Source of the DNA: Brachypodium distachyon
Taxonomy: Eukaryota > Streptophyta > Magnoliopsida > Poales > Poaceae
Length of the DNA: 64,000 nucleotides
Direction: 5' to 3'
NCBI RefSeq assembly: GCF_000005505.3
Contig: NC_016133.3
Location: 32,450,737 to 32,514,736 of the forward strand
In this document: positions 34,346 to 45,700 of the stretch, piece after piece
Position numbering within the stretch: the first letter of the stretch is position 1
Layout: the number at the start of each line of letters is the position of its first letter
The notes under the pieces: model-generated
Database searches by the model: none
Seen by the model: the letters and a program-made list of their open reading frames with translations, nothing else
What the model was told of the DNA's origin: nothing
Program-made: the position numbers and the translations under genes

Positions 34346-37300
34346 CTAAGATGAAGCAAAAGGATTGTTGCCGGCACTCGGGGCGTCGGTCGCGGTGGAA
34401 GCCGACTCGATCACAATCTCTTCATCGACCTCCTGTTCATCTTCCTTGGCCACCTCCTCGTCCGCATCAGATATCGGACCCTCCACAAATTTATGCACAT
34501 CGGCATATTGAATGAAGGAGTAGGCCCGCTCCTGACGCTTCGCTATCAGCTCCGGGTCTGAGAGGAAGGGGGAGCCGACGCGCATAGACTACAGCACGTC
34601 GAGGTTGATGTCGTTGTACCAAGAAAGTACGAACGACAGAGCCTCGTCGGTGCCGACACGAGCGGCCGACTCCCGCCACTCGTTCAGCCGATCCTCCACC
34701 CCCAGGAGACGCTTCGCCAGTTCCGGGATGCCCGTTGGAGCTTCTTCTCCCGGCCATAGACCTCGGAAGGCACGAATGCCGGCATTGAGCATGTTGACCC
34801 CGAAAGACTTCAGAGGCTTCACGCGGCTCGCAATGCTGACGAGATAGTCCTCCAGGTCATATTCCAAGGGTAATGCTCTTGCGGGATCCCTTCTTCCACG
34901 CACTTTGATCACGGCGGCCTGAGATGTTTCGATAGAGTGCGGAATGAATTCTGACAAAGACAAAAGAGAAGCAATGAATCTCGGCACCTTATTGTTGCTT
35001 TCGGCCAAATGATCAAAGGAAAAGATTTGGACAAGGGCAACTTACTGGTTAGCATCCCGTCAATCTTGACGAGATCCTGCTTGCACACGCTGAGCAGGCG
35101 GGCGCTCTCGGCCTTCTCCTCCTCGGCAGAAGTGGCGGGTCTTGGCCTCGGCGACAAGGTATTTGCATTTCTTCACTTTGCGTTCCAGGCAGATCTTCTC
35201 GTCGGCTTGGGTGGAGAGAGCCGAGGTAAGTTGAACTACCTCGGCCTTGTGTGCCTTCGCCTGTGCTTCGAGCTGCGCCTTCAGCCGGGCCACCTCATCC
35301 CGGTGCTGTCTCTCTAGCCGAGTCTTCTAATATGTTTGGAAGACGTGAATTACAAGAGATCAAGTTTGAAACGGATGAAACTTGAGAAAAGGATAAGATT
35401 ATACCTTGCACTTCCGTGACGCGCTTCAAGAGTTCCGACACTTGAGCGTCGTCCCTGGCTGGAACGAGAGCACATATCAGTTTTCATAGTACATAGATAG
35501 TCAGACATAGCTTCGATGTCGATGGAAATGTACTTACTCTTGTTCTGATGCTCGGCTACCAAGGCTTTGTGCTCCGCCACCAGTTTCTTGTGTTTTGCCA
35601 GCAGGACCTTAAAGGTGGCGGTGCGCTTATTCATGCAGCTCTGCAAAACGGTGATCCACAGTTATTTCCATTGCAGTGGGAGGCCAATAGTTATCAGCTC
35701 CAGGCCGACTATTCTAGTACCCGGCCTGAATCTCGGGGAATAATTGTTTGAAGTTTGTAAGCTTCAGACCGACTATTCTAAACCCGGCCTGAATCTCGAG
35801 GAAGAAGTGTTTGAAGTTTCTAAGATTTAGACCGACTATTCTAAACCCGGCCCGAATCTCGGGGAACAAGTGTTTGAAATTTTTAAGCTTCAGGTCGACT
35901 ATTCTAAACCCGGCCTGAATCTCGGGGAATAGCATTTGAAGTTTCTAAGTGTTGCAGAGTGTCTCAAGTTTTCTGAGATGAGCTTCAGGCCGACTAATTC
36001 TTATTCGCCCTAAACCTCGAGGACTAGGGGTATGTATACTAGAGATAGAATAGAAAACTTCAAAGGGATTTTTCGTACCTTGGCAGCTCAGCTGGACTCA
36101 AACAAGGCGACCGTCGCCTGGAACATCCGGGCCGACACGGACTCCGGAGTCGCCACAGGTACGGGCCCCACCGTAGTGTTCTGTCGCGCTGTCTGGAGGG
36201 TGCCGGAGGTCACCTCGTAGCTGCCGGCGCTAGTCCAGTCCATCACGAACTGCCCAAGCGACCCCCAGCTTTGCTCGCTTGCCGTCCTAAGGGGAACTCC
36301 CTGAGTACCCCGGACGGATGCCGAGCTGAAAGTACTCGGAGGCTCTTGTCCCGTCGGGATTGCGAAGCTCCAGGTCTTTTTTGCTTGTGTAGCCGCTAGT
36401 TGGGTAGCTTGTGGTGGCGATGGTGGCGTTGCTGCGGTTTGGGGTCCTTGAGGCTGTGCTTCCGGCTGTTGGGGAGTCTCCGTGGCCTGCGGCTGTGTTT
36501 GCACCTCAGGCGCTGCCGACGAAGGAGCTGCTCCGGCCGCCGAAGTCCCGGCTGCAGACATCCCGGCTTGTGCGACGCTTGAAGCGTCGATGCCAGAGCC
36601 GACATCCCGGACGGGAGATGTCGGATCTACGGCGGTCTCGGTCTCTCCCGTGGCCTGAGTTGAAGACTCGGCACGCGGAGATAAGGCTACCGGGATCTCA
36701 GACGCAATGCACGTCTGAGACTGCGTGGCCGTCAGAGCCTCCCTACAGGAATGGAAGTTTGTTATCTACATGACGTTTAAGAAGAATACCGACATCAGGA
36801 ATCGAAATACTGCAAATTTTACCCAACGACCATGCGCTTCGGCTTCGGTTGCCAACAAGCGGTTTTCTTCCGCTTCATGGTCCTCGGAAGATTGGTCTCG
36901 GTGACGCGCTTCTCGCGGGCCGGCACCGCAGCAGTAGCCGGACCCGACGCCACAACGGCGGCGGGATCATCCGAGTCATCTGTTCCCGGGTTAATGCAGG
37001 CATGAGTATTTTCGTGAAAAGTATTCTAATATCTGTTAGAAGATGTCGGGAGTCATTACCTTCGGCGCGACGGGGGCCGGCATGAGCAATCGGCATATGG
37101 TCCTCCGAGTCCGGATCTTCCGCGTCGATTGACAAGCGCTCACTCCCAAAGCGCTTATCCGGAGAATTTCCGTCCTCATTGCGCTGAACAGTAAATCTCT
37201 GCACAAAGTAATAAAAGTTGCGCCGAGGCAAGTCACTCTCAGATGGAAGCCGGCATAGCCATTATGTCGGATAAAAACGGAGGACATACACAAACAAAAA

Positions 37301-38254
37301 CTTACTAGGGGCGGACGGTGCTTCCGGCTGAACGCGGGCATACCCAGACCCCAGTGCTCGGACAAGCTCATCTTCGCGATTGCCGTAACTCGGCGCCGGA
37401 CTTCGAGCTTGTCTAGCCGGACGGTGGATACCCGGTTCGGGTCGAACTGGCCGCTATAGTAACACATCTTGTGTGTCCGGCGTTGGAGTGGGCATAACTG
37501 CCGGTACATAAATGTCGCCAGCAAGTCGTCGGCCGTCATCCCGTTCGCCTTAAGATCGAGGATGCCGGCATGAACCTCGTTGATCTCGGGGAGGGAGTCC
37601 TTGGGATCGTGCTTCCAGTTTTCTTCTCCTCCGGAGGGCCGACTATGAATGCCGGCAAATTGATCTTGTCGGTGTCAGAGGAGTTCTTCACGTAGAAGAA
37701 GGTCTTGAGCCATTTTTTGCAGGACGCAATACCCTGGATTCGAGGAAAGGCCGAACCTCGGCGGGGTATGACGTGGCGGCGCCGCACTGAGTCATGGACT
37801 TAGCGGCGCCGGGATTGTCCATATCGGGAAGGACTTGGGGCCGGAACATGAAATACTTGGCCCACAAGTCGATAGAGGGCTAGAGGCCGAGATAAGCTTC
37901 GCTGCAGGTGACAAACGCAGAGAAAGTAAGAATGGCGTTTGCCGGAAGGTGATGCGGTTGGAGGCCAAAGAAATCTAGAAAGTGCCTAGTGAAATCGCTA
38001 GCCGGGAGAGCGAATCCACGTTCGAAGTGAGCAAGGAAGACGACACACTCACCGGATTCGGGTGTCGGCACAACCTCGTCACCGGGGATCCGGCACTCCA
38101 CTTCCTCCGGCATCCGCCCGGTGCGGCGGAGCCAGTCGATGTATGCCGGCGAAACATCGGAGCCTTCCCAGCCGGCTCGCTCCGAGCCCATCTCCTCCTT
38201 GATGTGCTGACCAGCGGGGTCGACGGCGACGGCATCACGAGAAGAAGACGCCAT
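34346..38254 (-). pseudogene. element 1 antisense accessory gene (PF04195-like)
   Basis: The minus strand between integrase and 3' LTR carries exon-like blocks of a separate gene. It starts MASSSRDAVAVDPAG at 38254. The conserved part is at 38030-37880 (FTRHFLDFFGLQPHHLPANA, then ILTFSAFVTCSEAYLGL), which resembles the 'putative gypsy type transposon' domain. A TAG (about 37882) is followed in frame by PSIDLWAKYFMFRPQV. A later block has CKKWLKTFFYVKNSSDTDK (about 37720-37660). Further on are a Pro/Gln/Ala-rich block (36561-36088), a coiled coil (35293-35060: LKAQLEAQAKAHKAEVVQ) and a final acidic exon (35008-34346). Introns were not all placed. A TATA box lies about 250 bp upstream. Confidence 0.75.
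35701..35955 (-). repeat. four-copy 63-64-bp tandem repeat in element 1
   Basis: Units begin near 35706, 35770, 35833 and 35896 with cgactattctaaacccggcc and contain gaatctcggggaa and tgtttgaagtttctaag. A degenerate fifth unit lies near 35985-36030. On the minus strand the repeat is open and encodes a 21-residue periodic peptide (EIQAGFRIVGLKL, NFKHLFP). It falls in a presumed intron or spacer of the antisense gene. Confidence 0.88.
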
Positions 38255-38504
38255 TGCTCGGAAAACAAATCTAGGTTAAGGGTTTCGGTGAGGAGATGGT
38301 GGTGCAAGGTACGAGCGGGCAAGAAAGTGGCGGCGGAGATCTAAGCAGGCGCGCGTGAGGATGCGACGGCGAGCTCAGCTGCAGGGAGCTAGGAGACGCG
38401 GTGGCGGAGAAGCTCTAAGCTAGCGGTAATGGTGAAGCGCGTGAGAGCAGAGGAGAGCGAGGGCGTCGAGGGAGAGTGAAGGGTTTGTCACCCCGCTCCT
38501 TCCC

Positions 38505-38515
38505 TTTATTTATAA
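38505..38515 (-). promoter_or_regulatory. TATA box for the antisense accessory gene of element 1
   Basis: TTATAAATAAA on the minus strand, about 250 bp before the ATG at 38254. It lies outside the LTR, so the antisense unit seems to have its own promoter. Inference from sequence and spacing only. Confidence 0.55.
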
Positions 38516-39069
38516 CCGCGGCGCACTAATGGGCTCCGGATCTTCCGCGCCCACGATCTCCGTGGCCAACGGTGAGGCCACGCACGATCATGGGGACAAT
38601 CAACCCCATTAACGGCGCAAGCGTGCGATTACTGCGTGACGTGGCGCAGTAAATCCCTATGAATCCGAGGAGATAAGGATCCGCGTGGGAACCGATATTC
38701 CCCTCTTAATGGCCTGCCTGTTTTACTGTCCGATGGGACGACACGCTCGCCTCAAAAGGCGCCGGCAGTACTTCGGGTCTTATCTTCCCGTTGTTTAAGC
38801 AGAGTGCAGAGTGCAAGCGACAGGTGGCACTAATGTCGGTAAAAACGATTCTTCTAGTGCCGGCCACAAAGGAGAAAGGAATCTCGTCTTAGGGATGAAT
38901 GAGCACGCCGAGTCGTTATGTCGGAATAACCTGATCTCGGCTTAGAAAACTCGGGGTTGTCTCGGCATCGTTCTCGGTTTAGCCCTGGTGGGCTTTGGTG
39001 GCTTGAGTGTGGGAAACTGTCGCGCCCCAACATCTTTCCCTGCTGGACCACAACAGCTTCGGGGACTAG

Positions 39070-39837
39070 TGTCGGGGGGATGACCCCGGGTAGGGTCATG
39101 ACGACACACATTAGCCGAGGTGATGAGAGCGAAGCCAGCACAGGCATGTACGCCGGCATCCCTAAGCCAAACTAATACCAGGCCGGCATACCAAGTGTAT
39201 GCCGGCATGCCTGCCTTGTCTTATGTGATTGCACTCTGATCTCGGCTAGTGCCGAGATGCACCAACGGTCTTATCCTCATCACATGACGCAAAGTAAAGC
39301 AGCACCCTATTTATCACAAGAAAGCAGTCGCTGCTCACGTTGCGGTGCCAGGCGACTGCGCAAATAGGCACCGAAAGAGAACCGATGACGGAATCCGGCG
39401 CGTGGCCACAGTATGTGTTGCCAGATGCCAGGAAAAGTAAAGCTGTCTTGCCCCCTGCCGTGCGCCCTAGAGGGAACTGAAGGACGTGCCCGGCGGGGCC
39501 CGTAGAAGATAACGTTAGTCTTTGGTCCACATGTTAGTGTGACATTGGCGGTCCATAAATAGGGGTCCTTGACTTAGACATATAGGGTTCCCCTTCTTTT
39601 TCTTCCTCAAGAAAACTGCTCAAGGAGCACCATTGTAGATCTTGGTATCTCGGCAAATACAATAAGGCAGGAGTAGGAGTCTTACCTCGACAAGAGGGCT
39701 CCGAACCTGGGTAAATCTGTGCGTGTTCTTGTGTTTGTGCGTGGTTCTCGTCACGTCCTCCCTCCTCCGGTTCCTCCTTCGTCCATCGGCCCTAACATAA
39801 GCCATCCTGTGGCATCTGTCGTGACACCACCACGACA
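39070..39837 (+). repeat. element 1 right (3') LTR
   Basis: 768 bp, TG...CA, followed at once by tagag. It differs from the left LTR by scattered mismatches and several short deletions (about 15 bp after gtgattg, and others near 39570). Confidence 0.95.
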
Positions 39838-39971
39838 TAGAGGCTCACTTAGCACGCGATGTTGACCTTATAATTGACCCCGCCCGACAAAATGAGTCAA
39901 TTCTGTTAAAAGGAATTGTGAACATAGTAGCTTTGGAGAATTTTCTATATCTAAGTAAGAGAACCCCACTA

Positions 39972-40063
39972 CTTCATCCGTTCAACAAAGGATGTCTCAA
40001 CTTTGACTAAATTTGAATGCATCTATAGACTAACTTGAAACATCTTTTGTTGGATGGAGGGAG
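39972..40063. mobile_element. Stowaway-type MITE
   Basis: Inverted ends cttcatccgttcaacaaagg and ttttgttggatggagggag flank 92 bp. TA sits on both sides (39970-39971, 40064-40065). Same subfamily as 41924-42047 by shared interior (gatgtctcaa, tttgaatgcatcta). Confidence 0.88.
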
Positions 40064-40596
40064 TACTAGATTTAAGAGGAACCCTTCGTACTCGTACTGA
40101 TACGACTATAAATTAACCAGACATCTCTCTTTGTATATCGAACTATTGCAATCTTGGCTACGTTCAAATAGAATGAACATTTTATGAATCTTCCTAAATC
40201 ATAATGAAGTCTGAACTCTTTGACGAATCCCCAAGAGAACAATGCGTGGCGGGAAAAAACATATGAAATGGGGCCTCCCAGCGAGGGAGGACCCAACCTC
40301 GATTGTGACACATGTCTAAAATCATATCTCAATGCAAACAAAATGCCCCAACATGGATTCCATTTAAATAATTTTCTAGTATTTTATAATTCACTGAGTT
40401 TTCGTTCATGTTTCGTTCATGCTTCACAACTTCACAAGACTGAAACCAGATGAAATCTTAGTGAAACTAGAATAAAATACTGATGAAATTTTAAACCAGA
40501 CCGAAATCTTCACTAAAAGTTTACATTAGTTTCACTTAAATTTCAAGACCCTGCCCCATATATATACTTGTTTCCACGCACGGTACCTAAAATCTA

Positions 40597-40709
40597 CTCC
40601 CTCCGTCCCGTATTAAGTGGCTTTCTATTACATATATGTAGACGCTTTTTAGGTTTAAATACATCCAAATTTGGATAAATTTGCATCATTTAATATGAGA
40701 CGGAGGAAG
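40597..40709. mobile_element. Stowaway-type MITE
   Basis: Ends ctccctccgtcccgtattaa and ttaatatgagacggaggaag, with TA at 40595-40596 and 40710-40711. 113 bp, no coding capacity. Confidence 0.9.
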
Positions 40710-41370
40710 TAAGTTTTAGTGTTGTAGCATAACAATCATGCATCTTGCTTTCCCCAACGTACGCATATTCGTTCGGCCACTCTTATCGCTCAAATTTGGA
40801 CTGCTTAGTTGCAGCTAACCCCTGAAGTGGATGTATGATAACGGGGCTTGGGATGCAAAAAAGCATGGTGCATGATGATGCATGGGACGCCTAACACAGT
40901 ACATCTTACTACGTACGTAACGTACGTCAGATGATAAGTCTTGGCCATTTCTTAATTTATTCTGTCCAACTTTCCTTATTCAAATAGTACTATATATAGT
41001 AGTAAATGTATTGTTCGTGCGCCATTAACCTTAATTAATTAACCAAAAAAATTCTTCCACAAGATGGATAATGTTGTTTACCGAACAACCTGCAGATGAG
41101 AGTAGCTCTAGCTGTTCATTATTACCTCTAATGTTGTGTTTGGTGGCCAAATCATGTGCATCCACTTTCACCACCGGTTGGACATTTAGCTAGACTTATG
41201 TTTAGTGTGCAAAAGCCACCTTTTGATGCATAGACTAGCGCGCAATTATCCAATTTTGAACTGTGCAAGGACTACAATGAATTACTCCCTGATCTATTCT
41301 TTTTTGTAACATGTTTCAGCTTTGTTCTAAGTCAACATTTTTAAAGTTAATCTGTCAACATCTACAACTC

Positions 41371-41837
41371 TAGTGAAATCAGTCTGAACCATGAACCAGA
41401 CCACCCAGGTTCAAGTCTTAGACTTGGGTTCCGTTTGGCATTGCGGTGGATTATCATAATCCCGTTTTTCTCACATGCTTTCCACTATTTTCGTGTTAGA
41501 CTAACCAACTTCTCCCTATTTTCATGTGTATTTTTCCACAACAGATTATAAAATAAGTTCAGCGCAACACAATTCAGCAATGCCAAACCGAGCCTTGACA
41601 TGGTTGCTCACATTTACCGGATTTATTTCAGGATTTAACCGACGTTATTCTTTCAGTGGTAGGTGACGTACCCGTCAACAGCGAGTCGCATATGGTGACT
41701 TCGTCAACCTCTCAAGATCTGCCGGCTCGGTCTCTTGAAGGTACTCATATGGGCAGGGTGTGCGCGTGTGCGTTCATAGGGGTGCGTGTGCTCGCGTTTT
41801 AATCTGAGCGTCTGCGTTTGTGCTATCTTTCTAAAAA
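41371..41837 (+). mobile_element. tRNA-derived SINE with 14-bp target duplication
   Basis: Flanked by aacatctacaactc at 41357-41370 and 41838-41851. The head keeps the B box (ggttcaagtc, about 41409). The A box is degraded. The body (aggatttaaccgacgttatt, then the GT-rich tail with gtgcgttcataggggtg) ends in A7. It is interrupted by a 168-bp MITE at 41427-41594. Same family as the split copy at 9880/11659. Confidence 0.92.
41427..41594. mobile_element. Tourist-like MITE inside the SINE
   Basis: Inverted ends ggttccgtttggcattgc and gcaatgccaaaccgagcc (two mismatches) are flanked by the 3-bp duplication ttg (41424-41426, 41595-41597). Removing it restores the contiguous SINE around gacttgacatgg. 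The 3-bp duplication and TTTGG-rich ends suggest a PIF/Harbinger origin. Confidence 0.85.
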
Positions 41838-41923
41838 AACATCTACAACTCCAAATTAGTTTTATTTAACCGTCATGATAAATATTTTCATAGCACTCTA
41901 ATTTGATATTGTAAATATTAGTA

Positions 41924-42047
41924 CTCTCTCTGTCCAACAAAAGATGTCTCAAGTTTGTCAAAATTTGGATGTATCTAGACATGACTTAGTGTATAGATGC
42001 ATTCAAATTTAGTCAAAGTGGAGACATCCTTTGTTGGACGGAGGGAG
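41924..42047. mobile_element. Stowaway-type MITE nested in a larger MITE
   Basis: Ends ctctctctgtccaacaaaag and ctttgttggacggagggag flank 124 bp. TA at 41922-41923 and 42048-42049. Confidence 0.92.
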
Positions 42048-42148
42048 TACATTGTTTTATAAACTTGATTAACCTGAAATTTAACCGAAAACAAATATCT
42101 GGAACATCTTATAAAAAGGAATGAAGGAAGTAGAATAGAATTATGGCA

Positions 42149-42215
42149 CTCCCTCCGTCCCGACCTCCGTCCCGACTTATACAAATCCATGTCAGTTAAT
42201 TCAGGACGGAGGGAG
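42149..42215. mobile_element. short Stowaway-like MITE with a duplicated end
   Basis: A 67-bp element has ends ctccctccgtcccgac and aggacggagggag. The left end is duplicated in tandem (cctccgtcccga twice). TA follows on the right; the left TSD is lost. Confidence 0.7.
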
Positions 42216-42722
42216 TACCATATTTGTGCCTAGAAAAGAGCACGTAGTTTGGAAAGCACACGCGCAAGCTTTCAGTTTCTCTACAAAATTGTACTAGAAG
42301 TTCTGCATATGTATTTGAAAATCCATGAAAAATTTGGACATGAGACCGGATTGGGTTTGCGAGATATAATCAAGCAAAAGATGACAAATCTGTTTGTTTA
42401 AAATGGGCAAAAAAAGGAAACATTTTACAAGAGAGCATTACACATCACCTGCGCGGACAGCAAGTCTAAAATTAAACCACATATTTTTTACAGTTTGTGC
42501 TCTTGATGGAAAACACCACCATGCCATGCTTAAATTGTAACCTAGGCAAGCATGCACTGGCATATGAGAGAATCCACTTATTGCTCTGCACAGTACTACC
42601 AGAATTGAGTTCAAAGCACATCAAGGGGGGGCAGAAAAAAAAAAGCAACAGGAAAACACCACCAAGCTCGATCCTCCAATGATGCATGCCGCCGCCAACC
42701 TCCGAATAAAACACCATCCCGA

Positions 42723-45700
42723 TTAATGGCCTCTTTCCTGACGCGCGTCACCGTCGGCGTTCTGCAGGGAGCAGGTGAGCCTTGGCGTGGGCACGGCGAA
42801 GAGCCTGGTGGCGCGCGGCGCGGTGAGGCCGAAGACGTCGCCCATGTCGAGCTCCGACGGCTTCATCCCGTCCGGCAGCTCCCAGCTGAACCCGTGCGCG
42901 AGCTGCGCCACGGCGAGCTCCAGCGCGTAGAGCCCCAGCGCCATCCCCGGGCACGACCGCCTCCCTGACCCGAACGGCAGGAACTCGAAGCACCCGCCCT
43001 TGAAGTCCAGCCCCGCGGCCTCGCCGCTTTCCTCACCCTCCCCGCCGATGCCGCGCGCGAACCGCGAAGGCCGGAACACGTCGGGGTCCTTCCATGCGCC
43101 GGCGTCGCGGCCGATGGCGTAGACGTTGATCATGACGCGCGAGCCCCTGGGCACGGAGTAGCCGCCCACGACGCAGTCCTCGGCGGTCTCGTGGAGGAGC
43201 AGCGGGATCGGCGGGTGCAGCCGGAGCGTCTCCTTGATGACGCACTTTAGGAAGGGCAGCTTGTCGAGGTCCGACTCGTTGGCGTTGCGGTCCAGGCCAA
43301 CCACGTCGGCGAGCTCCTGCTGGAGCCGGTGGAGGTCCGACGGGCTGTGCATCATCTCCGCCATCGCCCACTCGATCGCCGACGCCACCGTCTCCGTCCC
43401 GCCGAACATCACGTCCTGCATACGTATATTAACTTTTCCGTCATATATCATGCTCATTTATATATGAACTCAAAAAAATTGAGCAGGAGTGGAAATTACG
43501 AGTGGATTTTCAAAATTTCGGAAGTTTGAATGGATCTAGCTTCTCTTTTAAATCCAAGAGTTTTGGATATTTTCTTCGAACTTTAATACTACTCCGTAAT
43601 GGATTTCCGAAATTAATCTAGCTGTCTTTTGGTCTTCCCCTGGATTACTCAAAGGTCGAGATTTCGAAATTGCCTATCGATCATTTCGTCGTTTTACTTT
43701 TTTTTAATTGAAGAGAGTTGCCGCCTCCGATGTTACGATGTCGTGATCGATTTTCCTTTTGGACGTGCACTGGTAGTCCGGTAGTATATGTCCTACCGTG
43801 AAAGTTAAGAAAAGGATGCGGTTGGTACAAAGGTAAAGGGAGCCCGGCCGGCTGGGAGACCGTGAAAAGGCTGTGGTCAGAAATCCTAGAGAGGTTTATT
43901 TCTCCTTGTCGATCGATCGAGGGTGACACGCACCAACGAGTCCAAGATGCACGTATCCAGAGAGCTTATCTGTGAAAAAAAACAAGGACCTTTTTTCTTC
44001 GGAGTTGAAAATGATGCAGCATGGTGTATTCGATATTTTGAGGGAAGTTTAGGTTGGTGTACTATTTGACATGTCTAGGTAATGGCATGGGCGGCTAGCT
44101 TGCACACTTACGGCCGCTTCCTTTGAACGGTGCACGCAAATGCAATCGCTTTGAGGCGCCGGTCAGGGTCATGATCTGACTTTGGAGTTTGGACTCGTGG
44201 CCGTGGGCTTCTCCGGGGTTCGGGTTCGATCCCGGAAGGAGACAAACGGGATTAGGTGGGTCCAGAGTATACCTTCAAAGATCGTGACTTTGCTCAAGTA
44301 CCGTATCTGTGCGGCAGGGTGCAACTCGATGAACCTCAGGGTACCCTTTGACACTTCTTAGTTCAAACAAATGAGCTAGTTTTTTAAAAAATTATGTCAT
44401 TTTAAAATTTTAGTTTATTTGGTTGAACTGTTTGGTGGGATTAGTTTCTTTTTATTCAAGGACCAACGCGTGTGGAATGCTATAAATAGAAATATACTCT
44501 GGCAACCATCAAAGCCGGCATATATACATAAAAAGTACTCCTACCGAGTATTAACTTAACTCTAGATATATTCCTACACAGGTTTCGCGGGTTGAGAAAA
44601 TTTGACAAAAGTTTGAATCTAGTTTGAATTCATGTGTGCACCAGAATATTTTGACAGAAATTAAAAAAATTATTTTGCTACCTAACGAAATTAATTTGCA
44701 GATCAATTGGTGCCATTTATACAGAGATATCTGCAGGACCAAATCTGAAATCAAAGAACAGCTCGTCCCTACCGGAGCCAGTCAGTGGCTCAGTGCAGAA
44801 GAAGCCGCTGGCAAGCATGCATTGGGGGTACGCAATAAATACGTTACTAATTATATACGACCAATCGGCACGCTCTATCTCCAGGTAAGAAAATCGCTGG
44901 CCTTTCTTTGTCGTTTCAGGAACTCCTGGCGAGGAGGAGGAGGGCGTTATTTGATCGCGTGCGCGTCAGCTAGCTAGAGAGATGGGATTGTTTCTTTTGG
45001 AAGCGATTAATTACCGGAAAGTAATACTGCCAGTAAGAATTCCTGGCGTGATCTGCGGGCGGACCGGAGGAGTACGTACCATGATGATGGCCTTGATGTT
45101 GTCACGCGTGAGGCGGAGCGAGTTCTGCAGGTCGTCGTCCCCGGCGCCGGCGCCGGCCTTCTTGGGCTTGGCCTCGTCGAGGAAGGCGAGCATGTCGTCG
45201 ACCATGTCGGCGTCGGCATCATCGGGGTTCTTCCCCCTCTCCATGTGCTCGTCGATGATGTTGTCGATGAAGCCGTCGAGCGCGGACCGGGCCGCGCGGA
45301 GGCGGGCGTCGATCCCCTGCGTGTCGGCCCAGCCCAGCCAGGGGAAGAAGTCGCCGATGTTGAAGGCGCCGAAGAGCTTGGAGAACTCCTGGAGGATGGC
45401 GATGAACTCGTCCTGCTTCCCCCCGTCGCCCGCGCTGCCGAAGGCCGCGCGGAAGATGACGTTCTTGGTGAGGCTGAAGATGAGCTCCCCCAGGTTCACG
45501 GCCTCGCCGGTCTTTGCCGAGGCCACGGCGCCGACGAGCGCCGCGGACTCTTCGCGCACGGCGACCCAGGTCTCGGCGCGCCTGCGGCTGAAGAGCTTCA
45601 TGACGCAGAGCTTGCGCATCTGGCGCCAGAAGGGCCCGTAGTGGGCGAAGGCCATGTCGGCGCGGTCGTAGGTCAGGTACTTAATGGCGATGGTGGCCGG

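Larger units (their letters stand above)
26272..39837 (+). mobile_element. Gypsy/Tat-type LTR retrotransposon 1, 13.6 kb
   Basis: LTRs lie at 26272-27083 and 39070-39837 (TG...CA, beginning tgtcggggggatgaccccgg). They are flanked by the perfect 5-bp duplication tagag (26267-26271 and 39838-39842). The order gag, protease, RT, RNase H, second archaeal-type RNase H, integrase is Gypsy, and the extra RNase H is the hallmark of the Tat/Ogre lineage. Between integrase and the 3' LTR is about 5 kb with an antisense accessory gene. Stops and frameshifts occur in gag, pol and the antisense unit. In the first ~160 LTR bases I count seven mismatches, and the right LTR lacks about 15 bp (cgggataagtacgag), so the copy is not recent. 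Confidence 0.95.
41285..42130. mobile_element. outer Stowaway-like MITE carrying nested insertions
   Basis: Ends ctccctgatctattcttttt and (complement of) cttccttcattcctttttat form imperfect inverted repeats. TA is present at 41283-41284 and 42131-42132. The interior is interrupted by a SINE (41371-41837) and a second Stowaway (41924-42047). With these removed the element would be about 240 bp. Part of its sequence (ctttgttctaagtcaac) is shared with the MITE remnant near 63470. Confidence 0.65.

Noticed and set aside
35701..36030. CRISPR-like repeat array
   Set aside because: Units are directly contiguous with no unique spacers, and it lies in a plant retrotransposon.
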